A DNA stretch of 25,450 nucleotides. It comes from Actinomycetota bacterium (lineage in GTDB: Bacteria > Actinomycetota > Acidimicrobiia > Acidimicrobiales > Ilumatobacteraceae). Of the stretch, positions 8,599 through 15,778 are shown in pieces. Below the pieces are notes generated by a model. That model searched no databases and was not told the origin of the DNA. It worked only from the letters and a program-made list of their open reading frames with translations. The position numbers were made by a program, and so were the translations under genes. Location of the stretch: NCBI GenBank assembly GCA_026393655.1, contig JAPKZT010000033.1, positions 1 through 25,450 on the forward strand, read 5' to 3'. The first letter of the stretch is position 1. Every line of letters starts with the position of its first letter.

Positions 8599-9257
8599 TT
8601 AGGTTCCTCAAATCGAAATCCAACAGAACGAATTGCAGTTATCCAGCCTGGGTTGCCAAGTTTTTTGCGGAGCGCGGCGATATGAGCGTCTAAAGTTTTC
8701 GTTGGACCATACCACTGCGTATCCCAAACTCTTTCAAGAATGTCATTACGACGATGTACGACACCAGGTGATGTTGCAAGAAATTCAAGTAAATCGAATT
8801 CTTTCGCAGTCAGAAAAATTTCTTCACCGTTGAGAGTTACTTTTCTATTCTGCGCGTCAATGTTCAGCTGACCCAAAATCAGATCGACCTGTGGTTTTGT
8901 CTCTTGTATTGTCAAACGTCGAGTTACGGCGCGAATTCGCGCAATTAATTCGCGCAGTCCAAACGGTTTAGCAACATAATCATCGGCACCTGATTCAAGA
9001 CCAAAAACACGGTCAATTTCGTCAGCTCTTGCTGTAAGCATGATTATTGGCACTTGTGAAACGAGTCGTACTTGTCTGCACACTTCAAAACCATCAAAGT
9101 CAGGTAATCCGATATCCAACAGCATGATGTCGTACGCAGTTGCTTCGACTGCTTGCTTGCCAGTGGCGACGTGAGTCACAGACATTCCCGCCGCTGTGAG
9201 CCCGAGAATCAATGAAGTCGCGATTGGTTGATCATCTTCAACAATTAATACATGCAC
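8595..9257 (-). CDS. OmpR/PhoB-family response regulator
   Basis: A 220-residue DNA-binding regulator. The receiver domain has the acidic pocket (VEDD, residues 7-9), phosphoacceptor D48 in LLDIGLPDFDG, T75 (MLTAR) and K98 (AKPFG). The C-terminal winged helix includes LTAKEFDLLEFLA, a TLDAHIAALRKKLG recognition region and a final IRSVGFRF hairpin. I chose the GTG at 9255-9257 because it places MHVLIVEDD at the N-terminus, as in the family. An in-frame ATG at 9323 would add 22 residues with no family match. It is the first gene of the two-component operon, coupled to the kinase, and is divergently arranged to the secreted protein/DUF2231 pair. Confidence 0.93.
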   Translation of the reverse strand: MHVLIVEDDQPIATSLILGLTAAGMSVTHVATGKQAVEATAYDIMLLDIGLPDFDGFEVCRQVRLVSQVPIIMLTARADEIDRVFGLESGADDYVAKPFGLRELIARIRAVTRRLTIQETKPQVDLILGQLNIDAQNRKVTLNGEEIFLTAKEFDLLEFLATSPGVVHRRNDILERVWDTQWYGPTKTLDAHIAALRKKLGNPGWITAIRSVGFRFEEPK

Positions 9258-9389
9258 ATCTACAGTGTTGTGGCTCAAGAGTGCAAATACGCATAACTTG
9301 AAGTGAGTTTCTGGTTTCATCACAAAATTGGATGAATCTTGGATAACTCATTACCTTTCGTTTAATAACGACCGATTAACTTGAAAGAT
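9258..9389. promoter_or_regulatory. Divergent promoter region between the two-component operon and the secreted-protein operon
   Basis: This is the largest non-coding interval in the window (132 nt if the GTG start of the regulator is right). It holds a near-perfect 9-bp direct repeat, TAACTTGAA, at 9294-9302 and 9377-9385. It also holds a 10-bp inverted repeat, CTGGTTTCAT at 9311-9320 against ATGAAACCAG at 9390-9399, whose right arm is the start of the secreted-protein gene. TAACTT at 9377-9382 lies 7 nt before the ATG and could be a leaderless -10; TTGGAT (9339) with TAATAA (9363) is an alternative promoter. OmpR-type regulators bind direct repeats, so an autoregulatory site here is plausible but unproven. 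Confidence 0.45.
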
Positions 9390-9911
9390 ATGAAACCAGC
9401 AATCGCCACTTCACTTTCTTTCGCAGGTGTACTTCTCGCAGGCGGACTCGCATTCTCAATAAACTCAAATGTCTTAGATAACAGCACTTCAGTGGCTCGT
9501 GCAACGCAGTCGATTGATTCAACTGTTATTAAAGATGTATCTGCAAAGTTGCCATCTTCGGCTCTCTCTAGCGCTAATCAAGAAACTTCATACGAAGTTG
9601 CAGGCGTTGGAATAGCAACAATAAGAATTTTGCCCACAGGCTTAAGTGTCGTAAAAGTTGTGCCGCAAAGTGGTTTCACCTACGAAGTTAGTCAAGTGAA
9701 GGCAAGCCGAGTCATGATTAATTTTAGTTCTCCGGGCGAATCAATGGCATTTAAGGCTCGACTTGTAAATGGCCAAATTGTCACAGCCGTCGACGTTACA
9801 ACTCCACCTGTATTGAGCGTCCCGAATCGTCGCAACAACGATGGGGATAAAAATGATGTCAACGAAAAATCCGAAACGCACCACAGCGGCATCGAAAATG
9901 ATGACGACTGA
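9390..9911 (+). CDS. Secreted protein of unknown function with acidic C-terminal tail
   Basis: A 173-residue protein I do not recognise. The N-terminus MKPAIATSLSFAGVLLAGGLAFS is a probable Sec signal or anchor. The middle (~60-145) is a compact, mostly beta-predicted region (ATIRILPTGLSVVKVVPQSG...). The last ~28 residues are hydrophilic and charged (NRRNNDGDKNDVNEKS, then HHSGIENDDD), a tail that might bind cations. I chose the ATG at 9390; an in-frame TTG at 9381 would add three residues. The stop is followed after 1 nt by the DUF2231 start, so the two are co-translated. The divergent two-component system probably controls it. It is not a recognisable PepSY protein, though PepSY-like secreted proteins often sit beside such systems. 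Confidence 0.75.
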   Translation: MKPAIATSLSFAGVLLAGGLAFSINSNVLDNSTSVARATQSIDSTVIKDVSAKLPSSALSSANQETSYEVAGVGIATIRILPTGLSVVKVVPQSGFTYEVSQVKASRVMINFSSPGESMAFKARLVNGQIVTAVDVTTPPVLSVPNRRNNDGDKNDVNEKSETHHSGIENDDD

Positions 9912-9912
9912 T

Positions 9913-10398
9913 ATGAGCACAATCTTTGGCCTTCCCGCACATCCACTTTTGGTTCACGTGCCTATCGTTTTGATTCCGCTTGCGGCGATTACTGCGATCA
10001 TCTCAATCCACAAAAAGTATCGTCGAGAAATGTTGTTGATCACTGCAGTCATGGCGGTTATCGGCGCCACGTTTCTATTTCTTGCTGCAGGTGCTGGCGA
10101 ATCGCTGCAGCACGACCTTCCAAGATCGCGATCAATTCACGAGCATGCTGAGTTAGGCGATAAATCACAAGGGCCAACGGCATTTTTTGCGATCACAGCA
10201 GTCGGCGCGGTTTTGGCACTCGAAGCATCACGTCGCAAGTTTGTTTATAAAGGCAAGTCGTTGCCAAAGTGGTCGGCAACTGCTTTACTCGCGCTAACAG
10301 TTGTTGGTGGAGTCGCCTCAACAGTTGCAGTATCTCAAGCAGGCCACTCAGGTGCCAAGAGCGTCTGGGAGTCACGCCTTGCCGAGAAGAAGCCTTAA
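9913..10398 (+). CDS. DUF2231 membrane protein
   Basis: A 161-residue integral membrane protein with four predicted helices. It opens MSTIFGLPAHPLLVHVPIVLIPLA, the hallmark HPLLVHxPI motif of DUF2231, whose conserved histidines suggest a haem or metal link in some members. Further helices are LLITAVMAVIGATFLFLAAGAG, GPTAFFAITAVGAVLALEAS and ATALLALTVVGGVASTVAVS; an EHAELGD segment with another His lies between the second and third, and AGHSG follows the fourth. I chose the ATG at 9913, 1 nt after the TGA of the secreted protein. The frame is open upstream to 9841, but that would lie inside the previous gene. Function is unknown; with the secreted protein it forms a two-gene envelope module. 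Confidence 0.88.
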   Translation: MSTIFGLPAHPLLVHVPIVLIPLAAITAIISIHKKYRREMLLITAVMAVIGATFLFLAAGAGESLQHDLPRSRSIHEHAELGDKSQGPTAFFAITAVGAVLALEASRRKFVYKGKSLPKWSATALLALTVVGGVASTVAVSQAGHSGAKSVWESRLAEKKP

Positions 10399-10408
10399 TA
10401 ACTAGCAT
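10379..10408 (+). promoter_or_regulatory. Probable promoter for the class III aminotransferase
   Basis: TTGCCG (10379-10384) and TAGCAT (10403-10408) are separated by 18 nt. The -10 ends 6 nt before the ATG at 10415, which fits a leaderless transcript. The -35 lies within the last codons of the DUF2231 gene. Confidence 0.5.
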
Positions 10409-10414
10409 CGGTCT

Positions 10415-11704
10415 ATGGCGGCTGATGATCTCGCCAAAGCACGCAGTGACTTTGCTGACCGTAATCCGCAAAGTCATAAATATTACAGTGAGGCGCGAAA
10501 ATATTTACCCGGTGGCCATACTCGAACTGTTTTAACGCACGCGCCGTTTCCATTAGTTTTTGCTTCTGGCGATGGTTCGACTCTGACAGATCTTGACGGA
10601 CACATATATATAGACATGCTCGGTGATTACACCGCCGGGCTACTCGGTCACAGTGAACATCGAGTAATTGATGCTGTGACTGCAGTTTTGAAAACCAATG
10701 CAAGTGTCGGTGGCATTCACCCTGCCGAATCTCGCTTAGCAAAACTGATGTGTGAGCGTTTCGCGCTTGATCGTGTGCGGTTCACAAACTCAGGCACAGA
10801 AGCAAATCTGATGGCGATCACCACGGCGATGCAAGCAACAGGTCGTAAGCGGATCATGGTTTTTCATGGTGGTTATCACGGCGGAATTTTTTATTTTGCC
10901 AGCGGTGCCGCCCCGTGGAACGCGCCTTATGAGTTTGTTGTTGCTCCATATAACAATGAAACTGAAACGATCAAACTAATTACCGAAAATGCCGAGTCGC
11001 TCGCAGCGGTAGTTATTGAGCCAATGCTCGGTTCTGGTGGTTGTGTGCCAACATCTGCAGAGTTTGCAAAAAGTGTTTTCAATGCAGCCAAAAAAGTTGG
11101 CGCTGTTGTGATCGCTGATGAGGTAATGACTTCGCGACACGGTGCTCATGGGATGTTTGATTTGCTTGGTGTCAAAGCTGACATCACAACTTTCGGCAAA
11201 TATATTGGCGGGGGTTTCTCGTTCGGTGCATTTGGCGGTCGAGCAGACTTGTTAGATCAATTTGATACAAGCCCTGAAGCCAATCGTGATCGAACAATCT
11301 CGCACGCCGGCACATTCAATAACAACATTTCATCAATGTCCGCAGGTTGTGTTGTGCTGGGCGAAGTTTTCACAGCAGATGTCGCTGTAGATCACACCGC
11401 ACGAGGCGACGATTTTCGTAAATCAGTTGCAGCCGTGTTATCAAAACATGACCTGCCACTTTCAGTGAGCGGATTTGGATCGATGATGTCTTTGCATGCA
11501 CTCGCGCACGCACCAAAATCACCACTCGACGTAGCAATGCGAGATGACAAATTGCAAGAACTAGTTTTTTTCGGGTTACTCGAACGCGGTGTTTACACTG
11601 CCGCACGCGGAATGATGAATCTAAGTTTGCCCTTAACTGATGATCAACTCGCCAAAGTGCTTGACGCACTCGACGACACAGCCAAAACACTTGCTAGTAA
11701 TTGA
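10415..11704 (+). CDS. Class III PLP-dependent aminotransferase, glutamate-1-semialdehyde aminomutase-like
   Basis: A 429-residue fold-type I PLP enzyme. Visible family blocks: LPGGHTR near 31-37, DGHIYIDMLGDYTAGLLGHS (61-80), the cofactor-phosphate loop NSGTEANLMA (125-134), FHGGYHG (150-156), IADEV with D235 that pairs with the pyridine nitrogen, and TTFGKYIGGGFSFGAFGG with the Schiff-base lysine K262. The overall order is that of the HemL/GSAM-like branch. No other haem-biosynthesis gene is nearby, and these paralogues are common in catabolic settings, so I do not name it hemL. The ATG at 10415 is preceded by a well-placed -10. It converges on prfC with a 2-nt gap. Confidence 0.9.
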   Translation: MAADDLAKARSDFADRNPQSHKYYSEARKYLPGGHTRTVLTHAPFPLVFASGDGSTLTDLDGHIYIDMLGDYTAGLLGHSEHRVIDAVTAVLKTNASVGGIHPAESRLAKLMCERFALDRVRFTNSGTEANLMAITTAMQATGRKRIMVFHGGYHGGIFYFASGAAPWNAPYEFVVAPYNNETETIKLITENAESLAAVVIEPMLGSGGCVPTSAEFAKSVFNAAKKVGAVVIADEVMTSRHGAHGMFDLLGVKADITTFGKYIGGGFSFGAFGGRADLLDQFDTSPEANRDRTISHAGTFNNNISSMSAGCVVLGEVFTADVAVDHTARGDDFRKSVAAVLSKHDLPLSVSGFGSMMSLHALAHAPKSPLDVAMRDDKLQELVFFGLLERGVYTAARGMMNLSLPLTDDQLAKVLDALDDTAKTLASN

Positions 11705-11706
11705 AA

Positions 11707-13290
11707 TTAAATGTCGGCCAAGATGTGTTCGAGTTTGAGTTTTGGTTCGTCGACTTCTAGGCGTTGCAAGCGGTAGCGGTTTTCGAATAATGCGACAAGC
11801 GCACCATCACCGCGTTTCAAAATTCGAACGCCGCCAATCTGGCGCAAGCGATCGGCACTTGCTTCATCAGTGACTCGAATCGCTTGATATGACAGCGGGC
11901 TAATTTCGGCTGGCGAATTGAATTCGTGTTCTAATCGGTGAGACAGAACTTCAAATTGCAGCGCACCAACTGCAGCCAAAATCGGGTGAGAGTCACCAAC
12001 ATTCGGGTCTCGTAAAACTTGCACCACACCTTCTTCATCTAATTGCGCTAAACCACGGCGAAACTGTTTGACGCGTGAACTTTCAATCGGTCGTGCAGTT
12101 GCATAAACCTCGGGCGCGAATCGCGGCACCGCCGGGTATTCAACTCGTTCAGCAGAAAATAATGTGTCACCAATTTTCAAACCCGAGGCGTTTATCAATC
12201 CGATGATGTCACCCGGAAACGCATCTTGAATAATCGTTCGATCAGAGCCAAATGCAGAAGTTGCATATTTGGTGCTTAAAACTTTGTCCGTTCGAGAACA
12301 AGTCACATCCATTCCACGCTCAAATTTGCCGGTGCAAACTCGGGCAAATGCCAATAAGTCGCGATGGCGTGGGTTCATGTTCGCCTGAATCTTGAATACA
12401 AACGCCGAGAACTCTTTGTCAAGTGGTTGTGCTTCGCCGGCCAGATTTTCTCTTGCAACTGCAGGAGGCGCAAGATCAATAACTGCGTCAAGCAACATGC
12501 GCACGCCGAAATTTGTCAGCGCAGAGCCAACAAACACTGGTGTCGTTACGCCGGCCAAAAAACTCTCAACATCAACATTTGCGCCTATCGCATCAAGTAG
12601 TGAGCAACCTTCAAGTGCGGCGTTCCATGCAGAACCCTCTTCAATTGCTGCACGATCTGTCGGCACAATTTCTTCTGGCGCTTCTGAGCCACCTCGCGCG
12701 GTGCGTGTAAATCGGATGAATTCATTTGTGCGCCGATCAATTACTCCACGAAAATCACCAGGTATGCCGACTGGCCATGTAGCTGGCGTAGGGCGCAAAC
12801 CGATTTGCTGCTCAACTTCATCCAATAGTTCAAGTGGGTCGCGACCAGGGCGATCATATTTATTGAAAAAAGTCAAAACAGGCAAATTGCGCGAACGGCA
12901 AACTTGAAAAAGTTTCAAAGTCTGCGCTTCGATTCCTTTGGCGATGTCGAGAACCATGATTACTGCATCGACTGCAGCCAAAACACGATATGTATCTTCA
13001 GAGAAGTCTTTGTGACCTGGCGTGTCGAGCAGATTGAACACATGATCGCGATACGGAAACTGCAACACGGTTGACGAAATTGAGATGCCGCGTTCGCGTT
13101 CAAGAGCCATCCAGTCAGATGTTGAAGCGCGACCACCCGCGCGCGCCTTTACTGCACCTGCTTCTTGCACTGCGCCGGCGTAGAGCAAAAACTTTTCAGT
13201 GAGGGTCGTTTTACCGGCGTCAGGGTGAGAAATGATCGCAAATGTGCGTCGGCGCGCAGCCTGAAACAGCACATCTTCATTCGTATCCAT
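11707..13290 (-). CDS. prfC: Peptide chain release factor 3 (RF3)
   Basis: A 527-residue translational GTPase, matching the usual RF3 length (~529). G-motifs are clear: G1 HPDAGKTT (22-29), the switch I region with RERGISI (~65-71), G3 DTPGHKD (89-95) and G4 NKYD (143-146, Tyr where Leu or Met is usual). The downstream domain II and III segments, such as NPRHRDLLAFARVCTGKFERGM and VGALQFEVLSHRLE, are typical of RF3 rather than EF-G. It removes RF1/RF2 from the ribosome after termination using GTP. It starts at ATG 13290, 11 nt downstream of the IclR-family gene on the same strand, so read-through from that promoter is likely. That coupling is probably fortuitous. Confidence 0.96.
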   Translation of the reverse strand: MDTNEDVLFQAARRRTFAIISHPDAGKTTLTEKFLLYAGAVQEAGAVKARAGGRASTSDWMALERERGISISSTVLQFPYRDHVFNLLDTPGHKDFSEDTYRVLAAVDAVIMVLDIAKGIEAQTLKLFQVCRSRNLPVLTFFNKYDRPGRDPLELLDEVEQQIGLRPTPATWPVGIPGDFRGVIDRRTNEFIRFTRTARGGSEAPEEIVPTDRAAIEEGSAWNAALEGCSLLDAIGANVDVESFLAGVTTPVFVGSALTNFGVRMLLDAVIDLAPPAVARENLAGEAQPLDKEFSAFVFKIQANMNPRHRDLLAFARVCTGKFERGMDVTCSRTDKVLSTKYATSAFGSDRTIIQDAFPGDIIGLINASGLKIGDTLFSAERVEYPAVPRFAPEVYATARPIESSRVKQFRRGLAQLDEEGVVQVLRDPNVGDSHPILAAVGALQFEVLSHRLEHEFNSPAEISPLSYQAIRVTDEASADRLRQIGGVRILKRGDGALVALFENRYRLQRLEVDEPKLKLEHILADI

Positions 13291-13301
13291 TGCTGAGCAG
13301 T

Positions 13302-14174
13302 TTACTTAGTTAAAGGTTCAGTAGTCGGAAGTAAACCGAAAGTAACAAAATCATTCGTGATGTCTGATGCTGTCTTAATCAATAAAGGAAGATATTTTTC
13401 GGTGAGCATCTTAAGAGAGGTCTCAGCGGCATTCACCGTCACGTTAATTGCAGCAATTGTTTTGCCGTGCATATTATGAACAGGCACTGCGACTGACCGA
13501 ATCCCGTATGAAAGCTGCTCATCAGATAACGCCCATTTTTGTTTTCTAATTTTCGCTAACTTCGTATCAATTTGTTTGCGACTTGGAGTAATTCGGGGGA
13601 TCACTCCAGAGTTGGATGGCAATTTCAGCACCCGGTCTAAGGTCGCCGAATTTAAATCAGCGAGCATGACCATGCCCATCGAAGTTGAGATTGCGGGAAA
13701 TCTCGTTCCGATATGAACAGAGATTCCAATTATTTTTGCAACTGGAACTCGAGCCGTATAAACGATGTCGCTTCCGTCTAACTCCGACATTGAGCTCGAT
13801 TCTCCAGTTTTTTGCACAAGTGCAACTAGATGGGGTTGAACCACATCCCACATACCTTGCGAAGAGACATAAGAAGTGCCGAGTTCAAGAGTCTTTGGTG
13901 TGAGCATGTAATTACTGCCGATAAGCCTCACATAGCCAAGTTTTTCAAGTGTTAACAGCAGCCGTCGGGCTGTTGGCCGTGCGAGGGATGTGATTGTGGC
14001 TACGTCACTCACCGTAAGCTGCATTTTTGCTGGCGTAAATGCTTTGATGACATCTATGCCCCTGGCTAGCGATTCAACGAAATCAGTGCTTTGAGGCAAC
14101 TTAATTCGTTTTGATTTAGCTTGCACGAAATCAAATCTACTTGCTGGTTTGAGTTTTTCGCCTCCTGTACGCAT
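13302..14174 (-). CDS. IclR-family transcriptional regulator (PcaR/PobR-type)
   Basis: A 290-residue regulator with an N-terminal winged helix-turn-helix (~30-90: DFVESLARGIDVIKAF, then VSDVATITSLARPTARRLLLTLEKLGYV) and a C-terminal IclR effector-binding domain (~105-275: MSELDGSDIVYTARVP, ISVHIGTRFPAISTSMG, SYGIRSVAVPV). The FVESLARGIDVI opening is the style of PcaR/PobR regulators, which respond to aromatic-pathway intermediates. It is divergent from a ring-cleavage cluster (68-nt gap), so it most likely controls it. The ATG at 14174 gives an N-terminal extension of ~30 residues and has no visible ribosome site; an internal GTG near 14127 is possible. It is followed by prfC. Confidence 0.9.
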   Translation of the reverse strand: MRTGGEKLKPASRFDFVQAKSKRIKLPQSTDFVESLARGIDVIKAFTPAKMQLTVSDVATITSLARPTARRLLLTLEKLGYVRLIGSNYMLTPKTLELGTSYVSSQGMWDVVQPHLVALVQKTGESSSMSELDGSDIVYTARVPVAKIIGISVHIGTRFPAISTSMGMVMLADLNSATLDRVLKLPSNSGVIPRITPSRKQIDTKLAKIRKQKWALSDEQLSYGIRSVAVPVHNMHGKTIAAINVTVNAAETSLKMLTEKYLPLLIKTASDITNDFVTFGLLPTTEPLTK

Positions 14175-14183
14175 TGTGGTAAG

Positions 14184-14242
14184 TTGTCCATTAATAAGAG
14201 CTCGGTAAAGTCATTATCAATCAACTCGAATGGAGATAGAGA
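14184..14242 (+). promoter_or_regulatory. Probable promoter and ribosome-binding site for the ring-cleavage cluster
   Basis: TTGTCC (14184-14189) and TAAAGT (14206-14211) are 16 nt apart. A GGAGA (14232-14236) sits 6 nt before the ATG at 14243. The same 68-nt interval must also hold the IclR promoter and probably its operator, but I see no strong palindrome beyond GAGCTC. Confidence 0.4.
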
Positions 14243-14920
14243 ATGTCACCAGCAACTGCGATTCAGCGTCACCATCACTTAACTTTGTGCACCGGTACTG
14301 CACAAGAAGATTACGATTTTCACACAAAAATTTTGGGCCTTAAGAGTGTCAAGAAGACTGCTCTTTACGACGGCGTTGTTCCGATTTACCATTTGTATTA
14401 CGGCAATGATCTTGGTGAAGAGAGCACACTGATCACATGTTTCCCGATGCGTCAGTCAGGACGAGTCGGGCGAAAAGGCACGGGTCAAATAAGTGCGATC
14501 AGTCTTTCTGTGCCACAGTCAAGTCTCGGATTTTGGAGCAAGCGCTTAACTGACCATGGTGTAGCAAATAAAGAAGATCAACGCTTTGGCGAGAAGTTGG
14601 TTAAATTTCAAAACCCAGGTGGTATTGACTACGAACTTGTCGGTATCGCAGATGACGATCGCAAGCCTTACACCGGTGGTGGTGTGCCGAGCGAGTACGG
14701 GATTCGTGGCACACATGGCATCACTGTTTCAGTAGCAAGTTTCGAAACTTCACTTGAATTTATGGAACTCGCATGGAATGGCAAGCAAACTGCAAAAGAT
14801 GGAAACTCAGTTCGATTCGAAGTCGGAAGTGGCGGAACCGGAACCGTCGTTGATTTTCATCGCGACCCAAGCCTGGGACAAGGTACCTGGACATTCGGCG
14901 AAGGCACAGTTCACCATTGA
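14243..14920 (+). CDS. Truncated extradiol ring-cleaving dioxygenase (VOC family, PcpA/LinE/MhqO-like), probably non-functional
   Basis: A 225-residue protein matching the hydroquinone-type ring-cleaving dioxygenases, which are normally ~310-320 residues. The first VOC module opens with HHHLTLCTG (H10-H12, containing the first Fe ligand) and includes KKTALYDG, HLYYGNDLGEEST and a GRKGTGQISAIS block. The second module starts RGTHGITVSV. The protein ends GEGTVHH and then stops. In PcpA the Fe(II) ligands are His11, His227 and Glu276, so this copy ends right after the second-ligand position and lacks the Glu and the last ~90 residues. The TGA overlaps the TTG of a thiolase that is itself missing its N-terminus. 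I infer a deletion between two once-complete genes, or an assembly error. Confidence 0.8.
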   Translation: MSPATAIQRHHHLTLCTGTAQEDYDFHTKILGLKSVKKTALYDGVVPIYHLYYGNDLGEESTLITCFPMRQSGRVGRKGTGQISAISLSVPQSSLGFWSKRLTDHGVANKEDQRFGEKLVKFQNPGGIDYELVGIADDDRKPYTGGGVPSEYGIRGTHGITVSVASFETSLEFMELAWNGKQTAKDGNSVRFEVGSGGTGTVVDFHRDPSLGQGTWTFGEGTVHH

Positions 14921-15750
14921 CTCGCGCGCCATGGGTGATGCTTAAACCATCAAAGGCGTTTCCGACTTCTCACGAGCAAATGTGGAACTCAGCTCTTGGA
15001 TGGCGAATGATTAATTCAAATATGCCAGAAGCGTGGACTGTTGCGCTTGGTGAAGGCGCCGAATTACTTGCGGATAAATACTCAATCACGCGAGACGAAC
15101 AAGATCAATTCGCCGCGACGTCTCATGCAAAAGCTACTGCTGCTTGGGATTCAGGCTTTTTCGCAAATGAAGTCGTTGCATATCCAAACGTCGAACTTGC
15201 GCGCGATGAATGCATTCGTGCTGACAGCACAGTAGAAAAGCTTTCGAGCTTAAAGCCAGTATTTCGTAAAGGTGGCACTGTTACCGCCGGTAATTCTTCG
15301 CCAATGAATGACGGCTCTGCTGCAACACTGCTGATGTCGAGTGCGGCATTAGATCGAACCGAGGCGAAACCGCTTGCTCGAATAGTTTCAAGGGCAACCG
15401 CCGGAGTTGAACCGCAACTTTATGGAGTTGGCCCAGTCGAGGCTGCGCGAAAAGCACTTGCACTTGCAGGTCTTACTTGGGATGACATCGACAGTGTTGA
15501 ACTTAACGAAGCCTTTGCGGCACAAAGTTTGGCGTGTTTACGCGCATGGCCTGAACTTGATAAAAATAAAGTCAACCCTCAAGGTGGCGCGATAGCGATC
15601 GGTCATCCACTTGGTTGCTCAGGTGTTCGTATTCTTTCAACGCTTGTTCATAATTTACAACGCACAGGTGGTCGCTACGGATTAGCCGCCATGTGCATTG
15701 GCGTTGGTCAAGGAATCGCAATTGTTATTGAGAATAGTTCATCAAAGTAG
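14917..15750 (+). CDS. Thiolase (acetyl-CoA acetyltransferase) lacking its N-terminal third, probably non-functional
   Basis: The frame starts abruptly with TRAPWVMLKP, a segment that lies about 115-120 residues inside normal thiolases (usually preceded by GGMESM). Total family length is ~390-400, against 277 here. The C-terminal machinery is intact: NEAFAAQ (197-203), GHPLGCSG with H230, and AAMCIGVGQG with C260. The N-terminal nucleophilic Cys, normally near residue 90 in a CGSG context, is missing, so thiolysis or condensation should not be possible. The nominal TTG start (14917) overlaps the TGA of the truncated dioxygenase, and the frame is +1 to it. It would have served aromatic or acyl-CoA catabolism. 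Best read as a pseudogene made by the same deletion that cut the dioxygenase. Confidence 0.8.
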   Translation: MTRAPWVMLKPSKAFPTSHEQMWNSALGWRMINSNMPEAWTVALGEGAELLADKYSITRDEQDQFAATSHAKATAAWDSGFFANEVVAYPNVELARDECIRADSTVEKLSSLKPVFRKGGTVTAGNSSPMNDGSAATLLMSSAALDRTEAKPLARIVSRATAGVEPQLYGVGPVEAARKALALAGLTWDDIDSVELNEAFAAQSLACLRAWPELDKNKVNPQGGAIAIGHPLGCSGVRILSTLVHNLQRTGGRYGLAAMCIGVGQGIAIVIENSSSK

Positions 15751-15764
15751 TTCATTTAAATATT

Positions 15765-15769
15765 GGAGG
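15765..15769 (+). promoter_or_regulatory. Strong Shine-Dalgarno sequence that sets the start of the intradiol dioxygenase
   Basis: GGAGG lies 9 nt before the ATG at 15779. The frame is open further upstream to 15698, inside the thiolase, but this ribosome site and the family N-terminus support 15779. Confidence 0.7.
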
Positions 15770-15778
15770 TTTAGATTT

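Noticed and set aside
9258..9323. 22-residue N-terminal extension of the response regulator
   Set aside because: Receiver domains begin right at xHVLIVEDD; the extra residues look like non-coding promoter sequence read through.
10415..11704. hemL assignment for the class III aminotransferase
   Set aside because: No haem genes are nearby, and GSAM-like paralogues are common, so the specific name is not supported.
12392..12907. 171-residue open frame antisense to prfC
   Set aside because: It is a Ser/Arg/Pro-rich shadow of the RF3 gene with no domain or start signal.
14160..14242. Strong IclR operator palindrome
   Set aside because: Only the six-base GAGCTC is symmetric; no convincing longer palindrome was seen in the spacer.
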